Source: Marinobacter sediminum (lineage in GTDB: Bacteria > Pseudomonadota > Gammaproteobacteria > Pseudomonadales > Oleiphilaceae). From it: DNA of 64,000 bases. Where the stretch lies: the NCBI RefSeq assembly GCF_023657445.1, contig NZ_JAGTWY010000001.1, positions 558,001-622,000 on the forward strand. The letters are read 5' to 3'. Position numbers and translations under genes: made by a program. Each line of letters begins with the position of its first letter. Within the stretch, counting starts at the first letter, position 1. Shown here piece by piece: positions 37,028-47,553 of the stretch. Below the pieces are notes generated by a model. It was given only the letters and a program-made list of their open reading frames with translations. It did no database searches and was not told the origin of the DNA.

Positions 37028-39628
37028 ATGAGCAATAGCGACCCGAGATCCGGGAATGATACCGATAAGCAGAAAGTCGAAGAATTTCTTCAGACCGAAT
37101 CCGGTGGTAGAGCTGCGACGGGGAAGGCCGCCGTCATTCTTTTTATCGTTCCTCTGCTCTGGTCTCTTTTTCAACTTTGGATAGCCTCTCCGCTTCCATA
37201 CATTTTCGAAATCGGCGTGTTCAACTCCACCGAGGCGCGATCGATCCATTTGGCCTTTGCGGCCTTTCTTGCTTTTGCCGCGTTTCCGATGGTTCGCGGG
37301 AAGCATGCCGACCATGTGCCGGTCTATGACTGGATTTTGGCTCTGGCAGCGGCGTTTGCTGCTTCATATCTTTATGTTTTCTATGACCAGCTGGCGACAC
37401 GTCCCGGCGCTCCGAATACCCAGGACATGGTTGTTGCGCTGAGCGGCCTTGTTCTCTTGCTTGAGGCAACCCGTCGCGCACTGGGTCTGCCGCTGACCAT
37501 TGTTGCCACTGTGTTTATTGTCTATGCCCTGGCCGGTCCCTACATGCCGGATGTGATTTCCCATAAGGGGGCGAGCCTCAGTAAACTTTCATCGCATCAG
37601 TGGCTGGGTACCGAGGGTGTATTCGGCGTTGCGCTCGGGGTTTCCACCAGTTTTGTATTCCTGTTTGTGCTGTTCGGGGCCCTGCTCGAGCGCGCCGGCG
37701 CCGGTAACTACTTCATCCAGGTGGCCTATGCACTGCTTGGTCATATGCGTGGCGGGCCGGCCAAAGCTGCCGTTGTCTCCAGTGGTCTGAGTGGTGTGAT
37801 TTCCGGTTCCTCCATTGCTAACGTGGTGACCACGGGCACCTTTACCATTCCGCTCATGAAGCGTGTTGGCTTCCCTGCTACCAAGGCCGGGGCAGTCGAG
37901 GTGGCCGCATCTACCAACGGTCAGCTTACGCCGCCTATTATGGGGGCTGCGGCATTCCTCATGGTGGAGTACGTGGGCATCTCTTATCTCGAGGTCATCA
38001 AGCACGCCATTCTGCCTGCAATGATTTCCTACATTGCGCTGATCTATATCGTTCATCTGGAGGCCTGCAAGCTGAATATGAAGGGTATCGAGCGGCTGAA
38101 TCGGCCAACTCTGGCCCAGCGTATGTTGAATTGGGTCGTGATTGTTCTGGCGCTCAGTATCCTGACCCTGGTTGTTTACTACGGTATCGGCTGGATGAAG
38201 GACTGGCTTGGCTCAGCCGCAATCTGGGTCCTTGGTCCGCTGTTATTGCTGATTTATGTGGGGCTCGTCGGTTACGCAACCCGCTTCCCGGAACTGGAGG
38301 AAGACGACTCTGAATCGGCCATGGACGAGTTGCCTCCGGTCGGCCCCACGGTCAAGACTGGCCTGTATTTTCTGTTACCGGTTGTTGTGCTGGTCTGGTG
38401 CCTTACGGTTGAGCGCTTCTCGCCGCAACTGTCTGCATTCTGGGCAACCGTGTTCATGATTTTTATTGTGATCACACAGGGGCCTGTCAAAGCCTTCTTC
38501 CGCAAGCAGGGCAACTATGTCACCGGACTGAAGCAGGGTGTGGTCGATCTCGCCCATTCACTGGTGACCGGCGCGCGCAACATGGTGGGTATCGGTGTCG
38601 CGACAGCGACAGCGGGTATCGTGGTGGGCACAGTTACACTGACCGGCGTTGGTCTGGTGATGACACAGTTCGTGGAGTTCATCTCCGGCGGTAATTTGCT
38701 GCTTATGCTGATCTTCACAGCTGTCATCAGCCTGATCCTCGGCATGGGGCTGCCGACGACAGCAAACTATATCGTGGTGTCGACGTTGATGGCGCCTGTT
38801 ATCGTGACACTGGGTGCCGCTAACGGCCTGCTGGTTCCCCTGATAGCTGTCCACCTGTTTGTGTTCTACTTCGGTATCCTTGCGGATGATACGCCACCGG
38901 TGGGCCTTGCGGCCTATGCGGCGGCCGCCATATCCGGAGCCGACCCCATACGAACGGGGGTGCAGGGGTTCACCTACGACATCCGTACCGCCATCCTGCC
39001 TTTCATGTTCATCTTCAACACCCAGTTGTTGCTGATCGGGCTGACGGGCTGGTTTGATCTGCTGGTGACGATATTCAGTGCGATAACGGCCATGCTGGTC
39101 TTCTCCGCAGCAACTCAAGGCTACTGGTTCACCAAGACCCGTTGGTGGGAAACCGTCCTGTTGTTGCTGATCACCTTTACCCTGTTCCGCCCGGGCTATT
39201 GGTGGGACAAGGTTTATCCGCCGACCGAAGATCGCCCGGGTTCGGAGGTGCTTGAGTATGTGGATAAGGTTCCCGCAGATGAGCCCATCATCGTTCAGGC
39301 TTCCGGTATGTCCATTGACGGGGAGGAGGTCTCGAAGTACCTGAGGTTACCTTTGCCTGAAGCGGAAACGCCGTCGCAGCGACTGGCGCAGGCTGGCCTG
39401 GAGGTATCTGCCCAGGATGACAAGATGGTCGTGGATTTCGTGAATTTCGGAAGCATTGCGGAGCAGGCGGGTATCAGTTTTGGCTGGACCATAGACAAGG
39501 TTCAGGTGGAAAAGGAACGTCCGCCCAAGGAGCTGATGTTCATTCCGGCGCTGATTCTGCTGGCCTTCATGGCTTTCGGACAGCTTCGGCGCAAGGCTCG
39601 CGAGGACGCGGCCGCAGAGCCGGCCTGA
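37028..39628 (+). CDS. TRAP permease, fused 4TM/12TM, with DUF3394-like C-terminus
   Basis: An 866-residue inner-membrane sodium-driven TRAP permease, the fused small plus large subunit that partners TAXI receptors. Residues about 35-160 are the DctQ-like part. The rest is DctM-like with SGVISGSSIANVVTTGTFTIP and AASTNGQLTPPIMGAAAF in the first repeat and GMGLPTTANYI and DDTPPVGLAAYAAAAI in the second. The last 130 residues form a soluble PDZ-like domain (NFGSIAEQAGISFGWTIDKVQVE) ending in one more membrane helix, the DUF3394 extension. AGGA stands before the ATG. Confidence 0.93.
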   Translation: MSNSDPRSGNDTDKQKVEEFLQTESGGRAATGKAAVILFIVPLLWSLFQLWIASPLPYIFEIGVFNSTEARSIHLAFAAFLAFAAFPMVRGKHADHVPVYDWILALAAAFAASYLYVFYDQLATRPGAPNTQDMVVALSGLVLLLEATRRALGLPLTIVATVFIVYALAGPYMPDVISHKGASLSKLSSHQWLGTEGVFGVALGVSTSFVFLFVLFGALLERAGAGNYFIQVAYALLGHMRGGPAKAAVVSSGLSGVISGSSIANVVTTGTFTIPLMKRVGFPATKAGAVEVAASTNGQLTPPIMGAAAFLMVEYVGISYLEVIKHAILPAMISYIALIYIVHLEACKLNMKGIERLNRPTLAQRMLNWVVIVLALSILTLVVYYGIGWMKDWLGSAAIWVLGPLLLLIYVGLVGYATRFPELEEDDSESAMDELPPVGPTVKTGLYFLLPVVVLVWCLTVERFSPQLSAFWATVFMIFIVITQGPVKAFFRKQGNYVTGLKQGVVDLAHSLVTGARNMVGIGVATATAGIVVGTVTLTGVGLVMTQFVEFISGGNLLLMLIFTAVISLILGMGLPTTANYIVVSTLMAPVIVTLGAANGLLVPLIAVHLFVFYFGILADDTPPVGLAAYAAAAISGADPIRTGVQGFTYDIRTAILPFMFIFNTQLLLIGLTGWFDLLVTIFSAITAMLVFSAATQGYWFTKTRWWETVLLLLITFTLFRPGYWWDKVYPPTEDRPGSEVLEYVDKVPADEPIIVQASGMSIDGEEVSKYLRLPLPEAETPSQRLAQAGLEVSAQDDKMVVDFVNFGSIAEQAGISFGWTIDKVQVEKERPPKELMFIPALILLAFMAFGQLRRKAREDAAAEPA

Positions 39629-39657
39629 TCAGCCACGGAATATATGATGTTCGTGAA

Positions 39658-39687
39658 AACCCGGCATTAACCTGCCGGGTTTTTTTC
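39658..39687 (+). terminator. Intrinsic terminator after TRAP permease
   Basis: CCCGGCA/TGCCGGG stem (39660-39666 with 39673-39679), six-base loop and seven T. Confidence 0.92.
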
Positions 39688-39696
39688 TGTTAGAAT
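39667..39696 (+). promoter_or_regulatory. Probable thrS promoter
   Basis: -10 TAGAAT (39691-39696) lies 18 bases after TTAACC (39667-39672), a 4-of-6 match to the -35, inside the loop and right arm of the preceding terminator. A start near 39703 would give a leader of about 88 bases that contains the thrS operator hairpin. Confidence 0.4.
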
Positions 39697-39743
39697 CCCG
39701 CTCGAATCGGCTCGTGGCTTGTATCGCGGAACGCCGTCATCAA

Positions 39744-39764
39744 GTGATCTCTGGTATAGATCAC
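39744..39764 (+). promoter_or_regulatory. thrS translational operator: tRNA-Thr anticodon-arm mimic
   Basis: GTGATCT/AGATCAC forms a perfect 7-bp stem around the seven-base loop CTGGTAT. Read as an anticodon loop it has U at position 33, GGU at 34-36 and A at 37, that is, the threonine anticodon GGU. It ends 16 bases before the GGAG ribosome site and 26 before the AUG. In E. coli, ThrRS binds a similar hairpin in its own leader and blocks translation; the place and logic here are the same. Confidence 0.7.
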
Positions 39765-39790
39765 CGCTGAGTAACCAACTGGAGTTTTTC

Positions 39791-41716
39791 ATGCCCGTCG
39801 TAACCTTGCCGGATGGCAGCCATCGCAGTTTTGCAGAACCCGTAACCGTTCATGACGTCGCCGCCGATATTGGTGCAGGTCTGGCCAAGGCCGCACTGGC
39901 TGGTCGAGTAAATGGCACGCTGGTGGATACCAGCTACCGCATTGAAGATGATACCGAGCTGGCGATCGTCACCGATCGCGATGAAGACGGCGTTGATATC
40001 ATTCGCCACTCTACTGCTCATCTGTTAGCGATGGCAGTGAAGGAGCTGTTCCCGGAGGCCCAGGTTACGATCGGGCCGGTCATTGATAACGGCTTCTATT
40101 ACGACTTCAAATTCGATCGCCCGTTTACCAATGAGGACCTGGCGCGGATCGAGAAGCGCATGGAAGAGCTTTCCAAACAGGACATTCCGGTTTCCCGTTC
40201 CGTGCTTTCCCGTGATGAGGCGGTGAAGCTGTTTGATGAAATGGGCGAAGAGTACAAAGTCCGCATTATCGAGGACATCCCGGGTGACGAGAATTTGTCC
40301 TTCTACCGTCAGGGCGACTTTATCGACCTTTGTCGCGGTCCTCATGTACCGAGCACTGGCAAGCTGAAAGCGTTCAAACTGACCAAGGTTTCCGGCGCTT
40401 TCTGGCGCGGTGATACCAGTAACGAGCAGCTGCAGCGCGTTTACGGCACCGCATGGGGCAACAAGAAGGACCTGAAGGCCTATCTGCATCGCCTGGAAGA
40501 AGCCGAAAAGCGTGATCACCGCAAAGTAGGCAAGAAGCTCAACCTCTTTCACATGCAGGAAGAAGCACCGGGGATGGTGTTCTGGCACCCGGATGGCTGG
40601 TCGCTGTACCAGGAAATTGAACAGTACATGCGCCGCAAGCAGCAGAAGCATGGCTACAAGGAAATCAAGACACCCCAGGTGGTGTCTCGTACCCTGTGGG
40701 AAAAGTCCGGCCACTGGGACAAGTTCAAGGATGACATGTTCACTACGGAGTCGGAGAAGCACGACTACGCCATCAAACCTATGAACTGTCCTTGCCACGT
40801 TCAGGTTTTTAATCAGGGGCTCAAGAGTTACAAGGATCTTCCCCTGAGGCTTGCAGAGTTCGGTTCGTGCCACCGTAACGAGGCTTCTGGTGCCCTCCAT
40901 GGCCTGATGCGTGTCCGTGGCTTTACCCAGGACGATGCGCACATCTTCTGCGAAGAGGACGCGATCCAGAAGGAAGTGTCGGCCTTTATCGAGATGCTGC
41001 ACGAGATTTACACAGATTTCGGGTTTACCGAAATTCTCTACAAGCTGTCTACCCGTCCTGAGAAACGTGTGGGTTCGGATGAAGTGTGGGATAAGGCCGA
41101 GGCGGCTCTGGAAGAAGCGCTCAATCGTGAAGGTGTTGACTGGGAATTGCTGCCGGGTGAGGGCGCGTTCTACGGGCCAAAAATCGAGTTTTCACTGAAA
41201 GACTGTATCGGTCGGGTATGGCAATGTGGCACTATTCAGGTGGATTTCTCCATGCCGGGTCGCCTGGGGGCTCAATATGTAGCTGATAATTCCGAGCGGA
41301 AAACGCCGGTTATGCTGCACAGAGCGGTGCTGGGCTCCTTCGAGCGTTTCATTGGTATTCTGATTGAAGAATACGAGGGCGCATTTCCGACCTGGCTGGC
41401 GCCGACTCAGGTTGCAATCCTTAATATCACCGACAATCAGCGTGAATATTGTCAGAATCTGGCGAAAAAGTTGGATTCTTTGGGTTATAGGGTTAATGCT
41501 GACTTGAGAAACGAGAAGATCGGCTTTAAAATCCGCGAGCATACTCTTAACAAGGTTCCCTATCTTGTCGTTGTCGGCGATAAAGAAGTCGATAACAACG
41601 CCGTTGCGGTGAGAACCCGCAAAGGTGAAGATTTGGGAACACTATCGCTCGAAGCGTTTGAGCACCTTTTACAGAAAGAGGTTGAACGCAAGGGCAAAAC
41701 AAAGACGGAGATCTAA
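39791..41716 (+). CDS. thrS: Threonine-tRNA ligase
   Basis: Charges tRNA-Thr. The 641-residue length is standard. Domains in order are TGS (about 1-60), the editing domain with [11 protein letters not shown] and the later DLCRGPHV (from about 60 to 225), the class II catalytic core with zinc-ligand region [12 protein letters not shown] and the motif [12 protein letters not shown], and the anticodon-binding domain from about 540. The ATG at 39791 has GGAG six bases upstream; the frame opens earlier at 39719 but that stretch is the operator leader. It heads thrS-infC-rpmI-rplT. Confidence 0.98.
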   Translation: MPVVTLPDGSHRSFAEPVTVHDVAADIGAGLAKAALAGRVNGTLVDTSYRIEDDTELAIVTDRDEDGVDIIRHSTAHLLAMAVKELFPEAQVTIGPVIDNGFYYDFKFDRPFTNEDLARIEKRMEELSKQDIPVSRSVLSRDEAVKLFDEMGEEYKVRIIEDIPGDENLSFYRQGDFIDLCRGPHVPSTGKLKAFKLTKVSGAFWRGDTSNEQLQRVYGTAWGNKKDLKAYLHRLEEAEKRDHRKVGKKLNLFHMQEEAPGMVFWHPDGWSLYQEIEQYMRRKQQKHGYKEIKTPQVVSRTLWEKSGHWDKFKDDMFTTESEKHDYAIKPMNCPCHVQVFNQGLKSYKDLPLRLAEFGSCHRNEASGALHGLMRVRGFTQDDAHIFCEEDAIQKEVSAFIEMLHEIYTDFGFTEILYKLSTRPEKRVGSDEVWDKAEAALEEALNREGVDWELLPGEGAFYGPKIEFSLKDCIGRVWQCGTIQVDFSMPGRLGAQYVADNSERKTPVMLHRAVLGSFERFIGILIEEYEGAFPTWLAPTQVAILNITDNQREYCQNLAKKLDSLGYRVNADLRNEKIGFKIREHTLNKVPYLVVVGDKEVDNNAVAVRTRKGEDLGTLSLEAFEHLLQKEVERKGKTKTEI

Positions 41717-41718
41717 TT

Positions 41719-42258
41719 ATTAAACAGCGAGCGAATCGGGGTGGGCGTACACCAAAGGCGCCGATCAATGAGAATATTGACGCAACCGAAGTCCGACTTA
41801 TCGATGCCGAAGGCAATCAGGTCGGTGTAGTACCAATTGAGGATGCCATCAAGCAAGCTGAAGAGGCATCTCTTGACCTGGTCCAGGTTACGGATTCCGA
41901 TCCGATCGTCTGTAAGATAATGGACTACGGCAAGAAAATCTTCGACGAGAAGAAGGCCAAGGCGGCTGCCAAGAAAAAGCAGAAGCAGACGCAGGTCAAA
42001 GAGCTTAAGTTCCGACCAGGAACTGAAGAAGGGGATTATCAGGTCAAACTACGCAACCTGGTACGTTTCCTTGAAAACGGGGACCGCGGCAAAATCACTA
42101 TTCGCTTCCGTGGACGTGAGATGGCACACCAGGAAATTGGTATGAAGCTCATGGGCCGCATCGAAACGGATATTGAGGAGCTGGCAACGGTGGAGATGCG
42201 GCCGAAAATGGAAGGCCGGCAGATGACCATGATTGTGGCGCCCCGAAAAAAGAAGTGA
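41719..42258 (+). CDS. infC: Translation initiation factor IF-3, AUU start
   Basis: Binds the 30S subunit and checks start-codon choice. The 179-residue protein begins at ATT (41719), two bases after the thrS stop, with GGAG eight bases upstream inside the thrS end. N-terminal residues read [19 protein letters not shown], typical of IF-3, so an ATG-only call at 41920 would lose 67 residues. The rare AUU start is the classical basis of IF-3 autorepression: IF-3 rejects its own start codon when abundant. The linker [20 protein letters not shown] and the C-terminal domain are complete. Confidence 0.97.
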   Translation: MKQRANRGGRTPKAPINENIDATEVRLIDAEGNQVGVVPIEDAIKQAEEASLDLVQVTDSDPIVCKIMDYGKKIFDEKKAKAAAKKKQKQTQVKELKFRPGTEEGDYQVKLRNLVRFLENGDRGKITIRFRGREMAHQEIGMKLMGRIETDIEELATVEMRPKMEGRQMTMIVAPRKKK

Positions 42259-42274
42259 ACCTGATCGGGTGATG

Positions 42275-42296
42275 ATCCCCCGCGGTTGCGGGGGAT
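42275..42296 (+). promoter_or_regulatory. Hairpin between infC and rpmI
   Basis: ATCCCCCGC/GCGGGGGAT, a 9-bp stem with loop GGTT, is followed by TTGTCGTT rather than a T-run. It could be part of an L20-binding control region, which in E. coli lies just before rpmI, or a partial attenuator. The assignment is by position only. Confidence 0.4.
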
Positions 42297-42352
42297 TTGT
42301 CGTTCAGGGACACATTTGTTGTTCTTAAAAATAGAATGCGGAGTTTTAAAAA

Positions 42353-42544
42353 ATGCCTAAGATGAAAACCAAAAGCGGAGCCACTAAACGGTTCAAGAAA
42401 ACCGCCACTGGCTTTAAGCACAAGCAGTCCTTCACCAGTCATATCTTGACCAAGAAGAGCCCTAAGCGTAAGCGTCAGCTCCGTGGTACCAAGCTGATTG
42501 CCAAGTCTGATGTGGCTTCCATCAAGCGTATGACCGCGGGCTAA
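42353..42544 (+). CDS. rpmI: Large ribosomal subunit protein bL35
   Basis: A 63-residue very basic protein, [17 protein letters not shown] at the start, the bL35 signature, and [10 protein letters not shown] in the middle. It lies in the universal infC-rpmI-rplT order. GGAG upstream and an A-rich spacer precede the ATG. In E. coli its translation is coupled to control by L20; the hairpin upstream could serve here. Confidence 0.97.
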   Translation: MPKMKTKSGATKRFKKTATGFKHKQSFTSHILTKKSPKRKRQLRGTKLIAKSDVASIKRMTAG

Positions 42545-42594
42545 ACAGCGCGCTAATCATTCCTGAAAAGGTTTAAAGGTAGAAGGATTAAAGT

Positions 42595-42948
42595 ATGGCT
42601 CGTGTAAAACGTGGTGTGGTCGCACGCCGTCGTCACAAAAAGATTCTCAATCAGGCCAAAGGTTACTACGGTGCTCGTAGCCGTGTATTCCGTGTAGCCA
42701 AGCAAGCGGTTATCAAGGCCGGTCAGTACGCTTACCGTGACCGCCGTAACCGCAAGCGCGCGTTCCGCGCTCTGTGGATCGCCCGTATCAATGCTGGTGC
42801 TCGTGCTAACGGTCTGTCCTACAGCCGTCTGATCGCTGGCCTGAAAAAGGCTGATGTTGAAATCGATCGCAAGGTTCTGGCCGATCTGGCCATGAACGAG
42901 CAGCAGGCGTTTGCTGCTGTTGTCGAGAAAGCCAAAGCATCCCTGTGA
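42595..42948 (+). CDS. rplT: Large ribosomal subunit protein bL20
   Basis: A 117-residue basic protein ([18 protein letters not shown] at the start), required for early 50S assembly and, in other bacteria, repressor of the rpmI-rplT message. AAGGA lies upstream of the ATG. It ends the operon before a strong terminator. Confidence 0.98.
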   Translation: MARVKRGVVARRRHKKILNQAKGYYGARSRVFRVAKQAVIKAGQYAYRDRRNRKRAFRALWIARINAGARANGLSYSRLIAGLKKADVEIDRKVLADLAMNEQQAFAAVVEKAKASL

Positions 42949-43015
42949 TCGCTTAAGCTCTTCATCGATTGATGATCGATTCGGGCGCCGCATGTCAACA
43001 TGAGGGCGCCTCCTG

Positions 43016-43048
43016 ATAGGGGAAGGGCACGCTCTTCCCCTATTTTTG
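43016..43048 (+). terminator. Intrinsic terminator between rplT and pheS
   Basis: ATAGGGGAAG/CTTCCCCTAT stem (43016-43025 with 43034-43043), eight-base loop, then a T-run. Just upstream, a second pair GGCGCC/GGCGCC could form another hairpin. No leader peptide rich in Phe codons precedes it, so a pheM-type attenuator is not supported. Confidence 0.85.
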
Positions 43049-43068
43049 TTTTCAGAATTCGTTTTTAG

Positions 43069-44097
<1,029 letters not shown>

Positions 44098-44157
44098 TCA
44101 GGCGTTTTACGGCATACAAATCAACAGGCGAAACCGCATCAGGACAAGGCAATAACC

Positions 44158-46530
44158 ATGAAATTCAGTGAACAGTGGCTGCGCGAGTGGGTAAACCCGG
44201 CAATCGGAACCCAGGAATTGATGGACCAGATCACCATGGCCGGTCTGGAAGTGGATGGCTTTGAGCCGGTAGCTGGCCAATTCAGCGGTGTCGTTGTCGG
44301 TGAGGTGCAATCCGTTGAGCCGCACCCGGATGCGGACAAGCTGCGGGTCTGCCAGGTCAGCGATGGCGAACAAACCGTTCAGGTGGTTTGCGGCGCGCCT
44401 AACGTTCGTAATGGTCTCAAGGTACCTTTTGCGGTAGTTGGCGCAGTGTTGCCCGGCGATTTCAAGATCAAAAAGGCTAAGCTCCGTGGCCAGCCCTCAC
44501 AAGGTATGCTCTGCTCGGAATCCGAACTGGGGCTTTCCGACAATCATGAGGGCCTGATGGAATTGCCGGCAGATGCACCCGCTGGCCAGGATGTCGGTGA
44601 TTTTCTGAAGCTTAACGATGTCACCATTGATGTCGATCTCACCCCCAATCGCAGCGACTGCCTGTCGATCAAGGGCATTGCCCGGGAAGTGGGCGTTCTG
44701 AACAGTATGCTGGTGGCCGGCCCGACGTTTGAGGCGGCAGAGGCTGTTCACTCGGAAGTGCCGGATATCCGGGTTGAGGCTCCGGCGGGCTGTCCCCGTT
44801 ATCTGGGGCGTATCCTGCGGAATGTAAATCTGCAGGCGGAGACCCCGTTGTGGATGCAGGAAAAGCTGCGCCGTTCGGGTATCCGCTCCATTGATGCTGC
44901 GGTCGATGTAACCAACTACGTCATGCTGGAGCTGGGGCAACCCATGCATGCCTTCGATCGCGAGGAGATTGAGAGCGGAATTGTGGTCCGGATGGCGAGC
45001 GATGGTGAAAAGCTCGTCTTGCTGGACGGTCAGGAAGTGGAACTGACTGACCAGACCCTGATTATTGCAGACCACGTGAAACCGATTGCCATTGCCGGCG
45101 TGATGGGTGGCGAGCACTCGGGGGTCAGCGAGAAAACCCGTGATCTTATTCTTGAATCTGCCTTTTTCGATCCGATTACTCTGGCAGGTAAGGCGCGCCA
45201 TTACGGCCTCCATACAGATGCGTCCCATCGCTTTGAGCGAGGTGTGGATTATCTGCTCGCCCGTGATGCAATGGAGCGTGCAACTCAGCTATTGATGGAT
45301 ATTGTGGGCGGTGAGCCCGGTGAAATTGTTGAAGTTGCCAGTGATCAGCACTTGCCGGAAAGCAGAGTTATTTCGCTTCGTGCACAGCGCCTGACGGATG
45401 TGCTCGGGCTGGAAATTGATCGTACGACCGTTGAAGAGATTCTGACCCGGCTTGGTCTTCATATCGACAAGCTTCTCAAGGACGGCTGGCTGGTCAGTGT
45501 CCCCAGTTTCCGTCCGGATATCTCCATCGAAGAAGACCTGATCGAGGAAGTGGGCCGGATTTATGGCTACAACAACCTCCCGGTTACCGAACCGACGGGA
45601 TCGCTTGGTCTGCGTCCTCAGGAAGAGGCAACGCGCCCGGTATCTGCAATTCAGAACTTCTTCGTTGATCAGGGCTATCAGGAAGCCATTACCTACAGTT
45701 TCGTGGATCCCCGCGTTCAGCAACTGATTGACCCTGACCGTGAGGGCATAGCCCTTGCCAATCCGATTTCTTCAGATCTGTCGGTGATGCGCACCAGCCT
45801 GTGGAGTGGTCTTCTGAAAACGGTTGCCTACAACCAGAATCGCCAGCAGTCGCGTATCCGCCTGTTTGAGACTGGCCTTCGCTTTGTGAAGGAAGGCGAA
45901 CGGATTGATCAGCGGCGGATGCTGGCGGGTGTCGTCGTTGGTTCTCAATATCCGGAAAACTGGGTAAACGGTCGCAGAACTGCAGATTTCTTTGATGTAA
46001 AAGGGGAACTGGAAAGCCTGTTCAGTCTGCTGGGCATAGAAATCCAGTTCGTCGGCAACCAACATCCGGCGCTACATCCGGGCCAGACGGCGGAGCTGCT
46101 GCGCGATGGCGAACATGTCGGGTGGCTGGGCACGTTGCATCCACAAGTTCAGAAAAATCTTGAACTTAATGGCACGATCCTGATGTTTGAGCTATTCTTG
46201 AATTCGATCGTTTCCGGATATGTGCCTAATTTCAAAGAAATTTCAAAATTCCCGGAAGTTCGCCGGGATTTGGCTATTATTATCGGAAGCGAGGTGGCGT
46301 TTGCTGACGTGGAACGTGTAGCCAGGAAGCATGCCGGAGAGCGACTGACAGCGTTGCGTGCGTTTGATGTGTATGAAGGGGAGAGCCTGGGGGAGGGCAA
46401 CCGAAGCCTGGCCCTGAGCCTGTTCTGGCAACACTCTGAACGCACGTTGAATGAAGATGAAGTGCATACACTCTTCAACGGTGTCATTGACGCATTGAAA
46501 GAAGAGTTGGGGGCAACACTGAGGAGTTGA
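44158..46530 (+). CDS. pheT: Phenylalanine-tRNA ligase beta subunit
   Basis: A 790-residue structural and editing subunit. Domains in order: tRNA-binding OB fold (about 40-150, with GEVQSVEPHPDADKLRVCQV), B3/B4 editing domain (with DAAVDVTNYVMLELGQPMHAFD), B5, a catalytic-like core, and the C-terminal ferredoxin-like anticodon-binding domain (from about 695). It begins 60 bases after pheS and ends three bases before ihfA. Confidence 0.98.
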   Translation: MKFSEQWLREWVNPAIGTQELMDQITMAGLEVDGFEPVAGQFSGVVVGEVQSVEPHPDADKLRVCQVSDGEQTVQVVCGAPNVRNGLKVPFAVVGAVLPGDFKIKKAKLRGQPSQGMLCSESELGLSDNHEGLMELPADAPAGQDVGDFLKLNDVTIDVDLTPNRSDCLSIKGIAREVGVLNSMLVAGPTFEAAEAVHSEVPDIRVEAPAGCPRYLGRILRNVNLQAETPLWMQEKLRRSGIRSIDAAVDVTNYVMLELGQPMHAFDREEIESGIVVRMASDGEKLVLLDGQEVELTDQTLIIADHVKPIAIAGVMGGEHSGVSEKTRDLILESAFFDPITLAGKARHYGLHTDASHRFERGVDYLLARDAMERATQLLMDIVGGEPGEIVEVASDQHLPESRVISLRAQRLTDVLGLEIDRTTVEEILTRLGLHIDKLLKDGWLVSVPSFRPDISIEEDLIEEVGRIYGYNNLPVTEPTGSLGLRPQEEATRPVSAIQNFFVDQGYQEAITYSFVDPRVQQLIDPDREGIALANPISSDLSVMRTSLWSGLLKTVAYNQNRQQSRIRLFETGLRFVKEGERIDQRRMLAGVVVGSQYPENWVNGRRTADFFDVKGELESLFSLLGIEIQFVGNQHPALHPGQTAELLRDGEHVGWLGTLHPQVQKNLELNGTILMFELFLNSIVSGYVPNFKEISKFPEVRRDLAIIIGSEVAFADVERVARKHAGERLTALRAFDVYEGESLGEGNRSLALSLFWQHSERTLNEDEVHTLFNGVIDALKEELGATLRS

Positions 46531-46533
46531 GAT

Positions 46534-46836
46534 ATGGCGGCTTTGACGAAAGCGGAAATGGCGGAGCGCTTGTACGAGGAGTTGGGTTTGAACAAACGCG
46601 AAGCCAAGGAAATGGTAGAAGCTTTTTTCGACGAGATCAGAGGCGCACTCAGCCACAATGAGCAGGTGAAGTTGTCGGGATTCGGTAACTTCGACCTGCG
46701 TGACAAGAAGCAGCGGCCAGGACGGAACCCGAAAACGGGTGAAGAAATTCCGATCAGCGCACGGCGTGTTGTTACGTTTCGCCCAGGGCAAAAACTAAAG
46801 CAAAAAGTAGAAGCGTATGCTGGAACCCAGTCATAA
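46534..46836 (+). CDS. ihfA: Integration host factor alpha subunit
   Basis: A 100-residue DNA-bending protein that pairs with IhfB and shapes promoters, origins and recombination sites. The start [21 protein letters not shown] and the arm region [21 protein letters not shown] with the intercalating proline are diagnostic. Its 3' end overlaps the start of the MerR gene by 20 bases, so translation is coupled. Confidence 0.97.
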   Translation: MAALTKAEMAERLYEELGLNKREAKEMVEAFFDEIRGALSHNEQVKLSGFGNFDLRDKKQRPGRNPKTGEEIPISARRVVTFRPGQKLKQKVEAYAGTQS

Positions 46837-47182
46837 TAACGAACTTCCCGCGATCCCGGGAAAACGCTATTTCACCATTGGTGAAGTGGCTGACTTGTGT
46901 GCGGTCAAGGCTCACGTTTTGCGCTATTGGGAACAGGAATTCCCTCAGTTGTCGCCGGTTAAACGCCGTGGCAACCGCCGCTATTACCAGCGCGCTGACG
47001 TCATTACCATTCGCCAGATTCGAAGTCTGCTGTACGACCAGGGTTACACCATCGGCGGTGCTAAACAGAAGCTAAGCAGCCACGAGGTAAAAGATGACAC
47101 ATCCCAGTACAAGCAGTTGATCCGTCAGATGATCACGGAACTGGAAGAAGTGCTGGACGTGTTGAACGCCCCCGTCAAATAG
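46817..47182 (+). CDS. MerR-family regulator, overlapping ihfA
   Basis: A 121-residue MerR-type protein. The winged helix-turn-helix is clear: [22 protein letters not shown], then [34 protein letters not shown]. The dimerisation helix is short and no metal-binding cysteine cluster follows, so this is the conserved ihfA-linked MerR type rather than a metal sensor. Ligand and targets are unknown. A strong terminator follows. Confidence 0.9.
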   Translation: MLEPSHNNELPAIPGKRYFTIGEVADLCAVKAHVLRYWEQEFPQLSPVKRRGNRRYYQRADVITIRQIRSLLYDQGYTIGGAKQKLSSHEVKDDTSQYKQLIRQMITELEEVLDVLNAPVK

Positions 47183-47197
47183 CCTTGCTCCTCAATG

Positions 47198-47235
47198 AAA
47201 AAAGCCGAATTGGCGACGGCCAATTCGGCTTTTTT
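47198..47235. terminator. Bidirectional terminator after MerR gene
   Basis: An 11-bp perfect stem (47204-47214 with 47219-47229, loop GACG), with six A on the left and six T on the right. It serves both the pheST-ihfA-merR unit and the convergent DUF2892 gene. Confidence 0.93.
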
Positions 47236-47247
47236 GTGCCTGACACA

Positions 47248-47439
47248 CTATTTTTTCTGGCAGGTTTTAATGCCGAGAATCGAGTATGCCGGGCAGTTTC
47301 CCGAGAGCGCCGTGGCTAGCGGTACAATGCCAATCCAGCCCCAGGCGGTTTGTGGACCCACAAACACCAGTGCCAGAAGCACAATGCCGACGATGGCACG
47401 GATGATTCGGTCAGCCGATCCCATGTTTATAGTCATCAT
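47248..47439 (-). CDS. DUF2892 small inner-membrane protein
   Basis: A 63-residue protein with two hydrophobic segments and the DUF2892 signature: NMGSADRIIRAIVG at the start, then GWIGIVPLATALSGNCPAYSILGI. Such proteins often occur fused to or beside rhodanese and sulphur-handling genes; here the only neighbour is a divergent Crp/Fnr regulator that may control it. AGGAG lies six bases before the ATG; a second ATG follows directly. Confidence 0.85.
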   Translation of the reverse strand: MMTINMGSADRIIRAIVGIVLLALVFVGPQTAWGWIGIVPLATALSGNCPAYSILGIKTCQKK

Positions 47440-47502
47440 TCAATCTCCTTTTGTGATATGAAGTAGTTGGTTTACTTTAGCTCGACACCCCACGTGATTT
47501 CA

Positions 47503-47515
47503 GTGATAAAGTCAC
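47503..47515. promoter_or_regulatory. Possible operator between DUF2892 and Crp/Fnr genes
   Basis: GTGATAAAGTCAC is a near palindrome (GTGAT/GTCAC) in the 114-base divergent gap. It resembles half-site spacing of small Crp/Fnr-type sites only loosely. Confidence 0.25.
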
Positions 47516-47553
47516 ATTCAGGTAACAGTAACGACGCATCAGGACGCAGTTTC

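Noticed and set aside
42275..42296. Terminator between infC and rpmI
   Set aside because: Followed by TTGTCGTT, not a T-run, and ribosomal genes continue downstream; kept only as a possible control hairpin.
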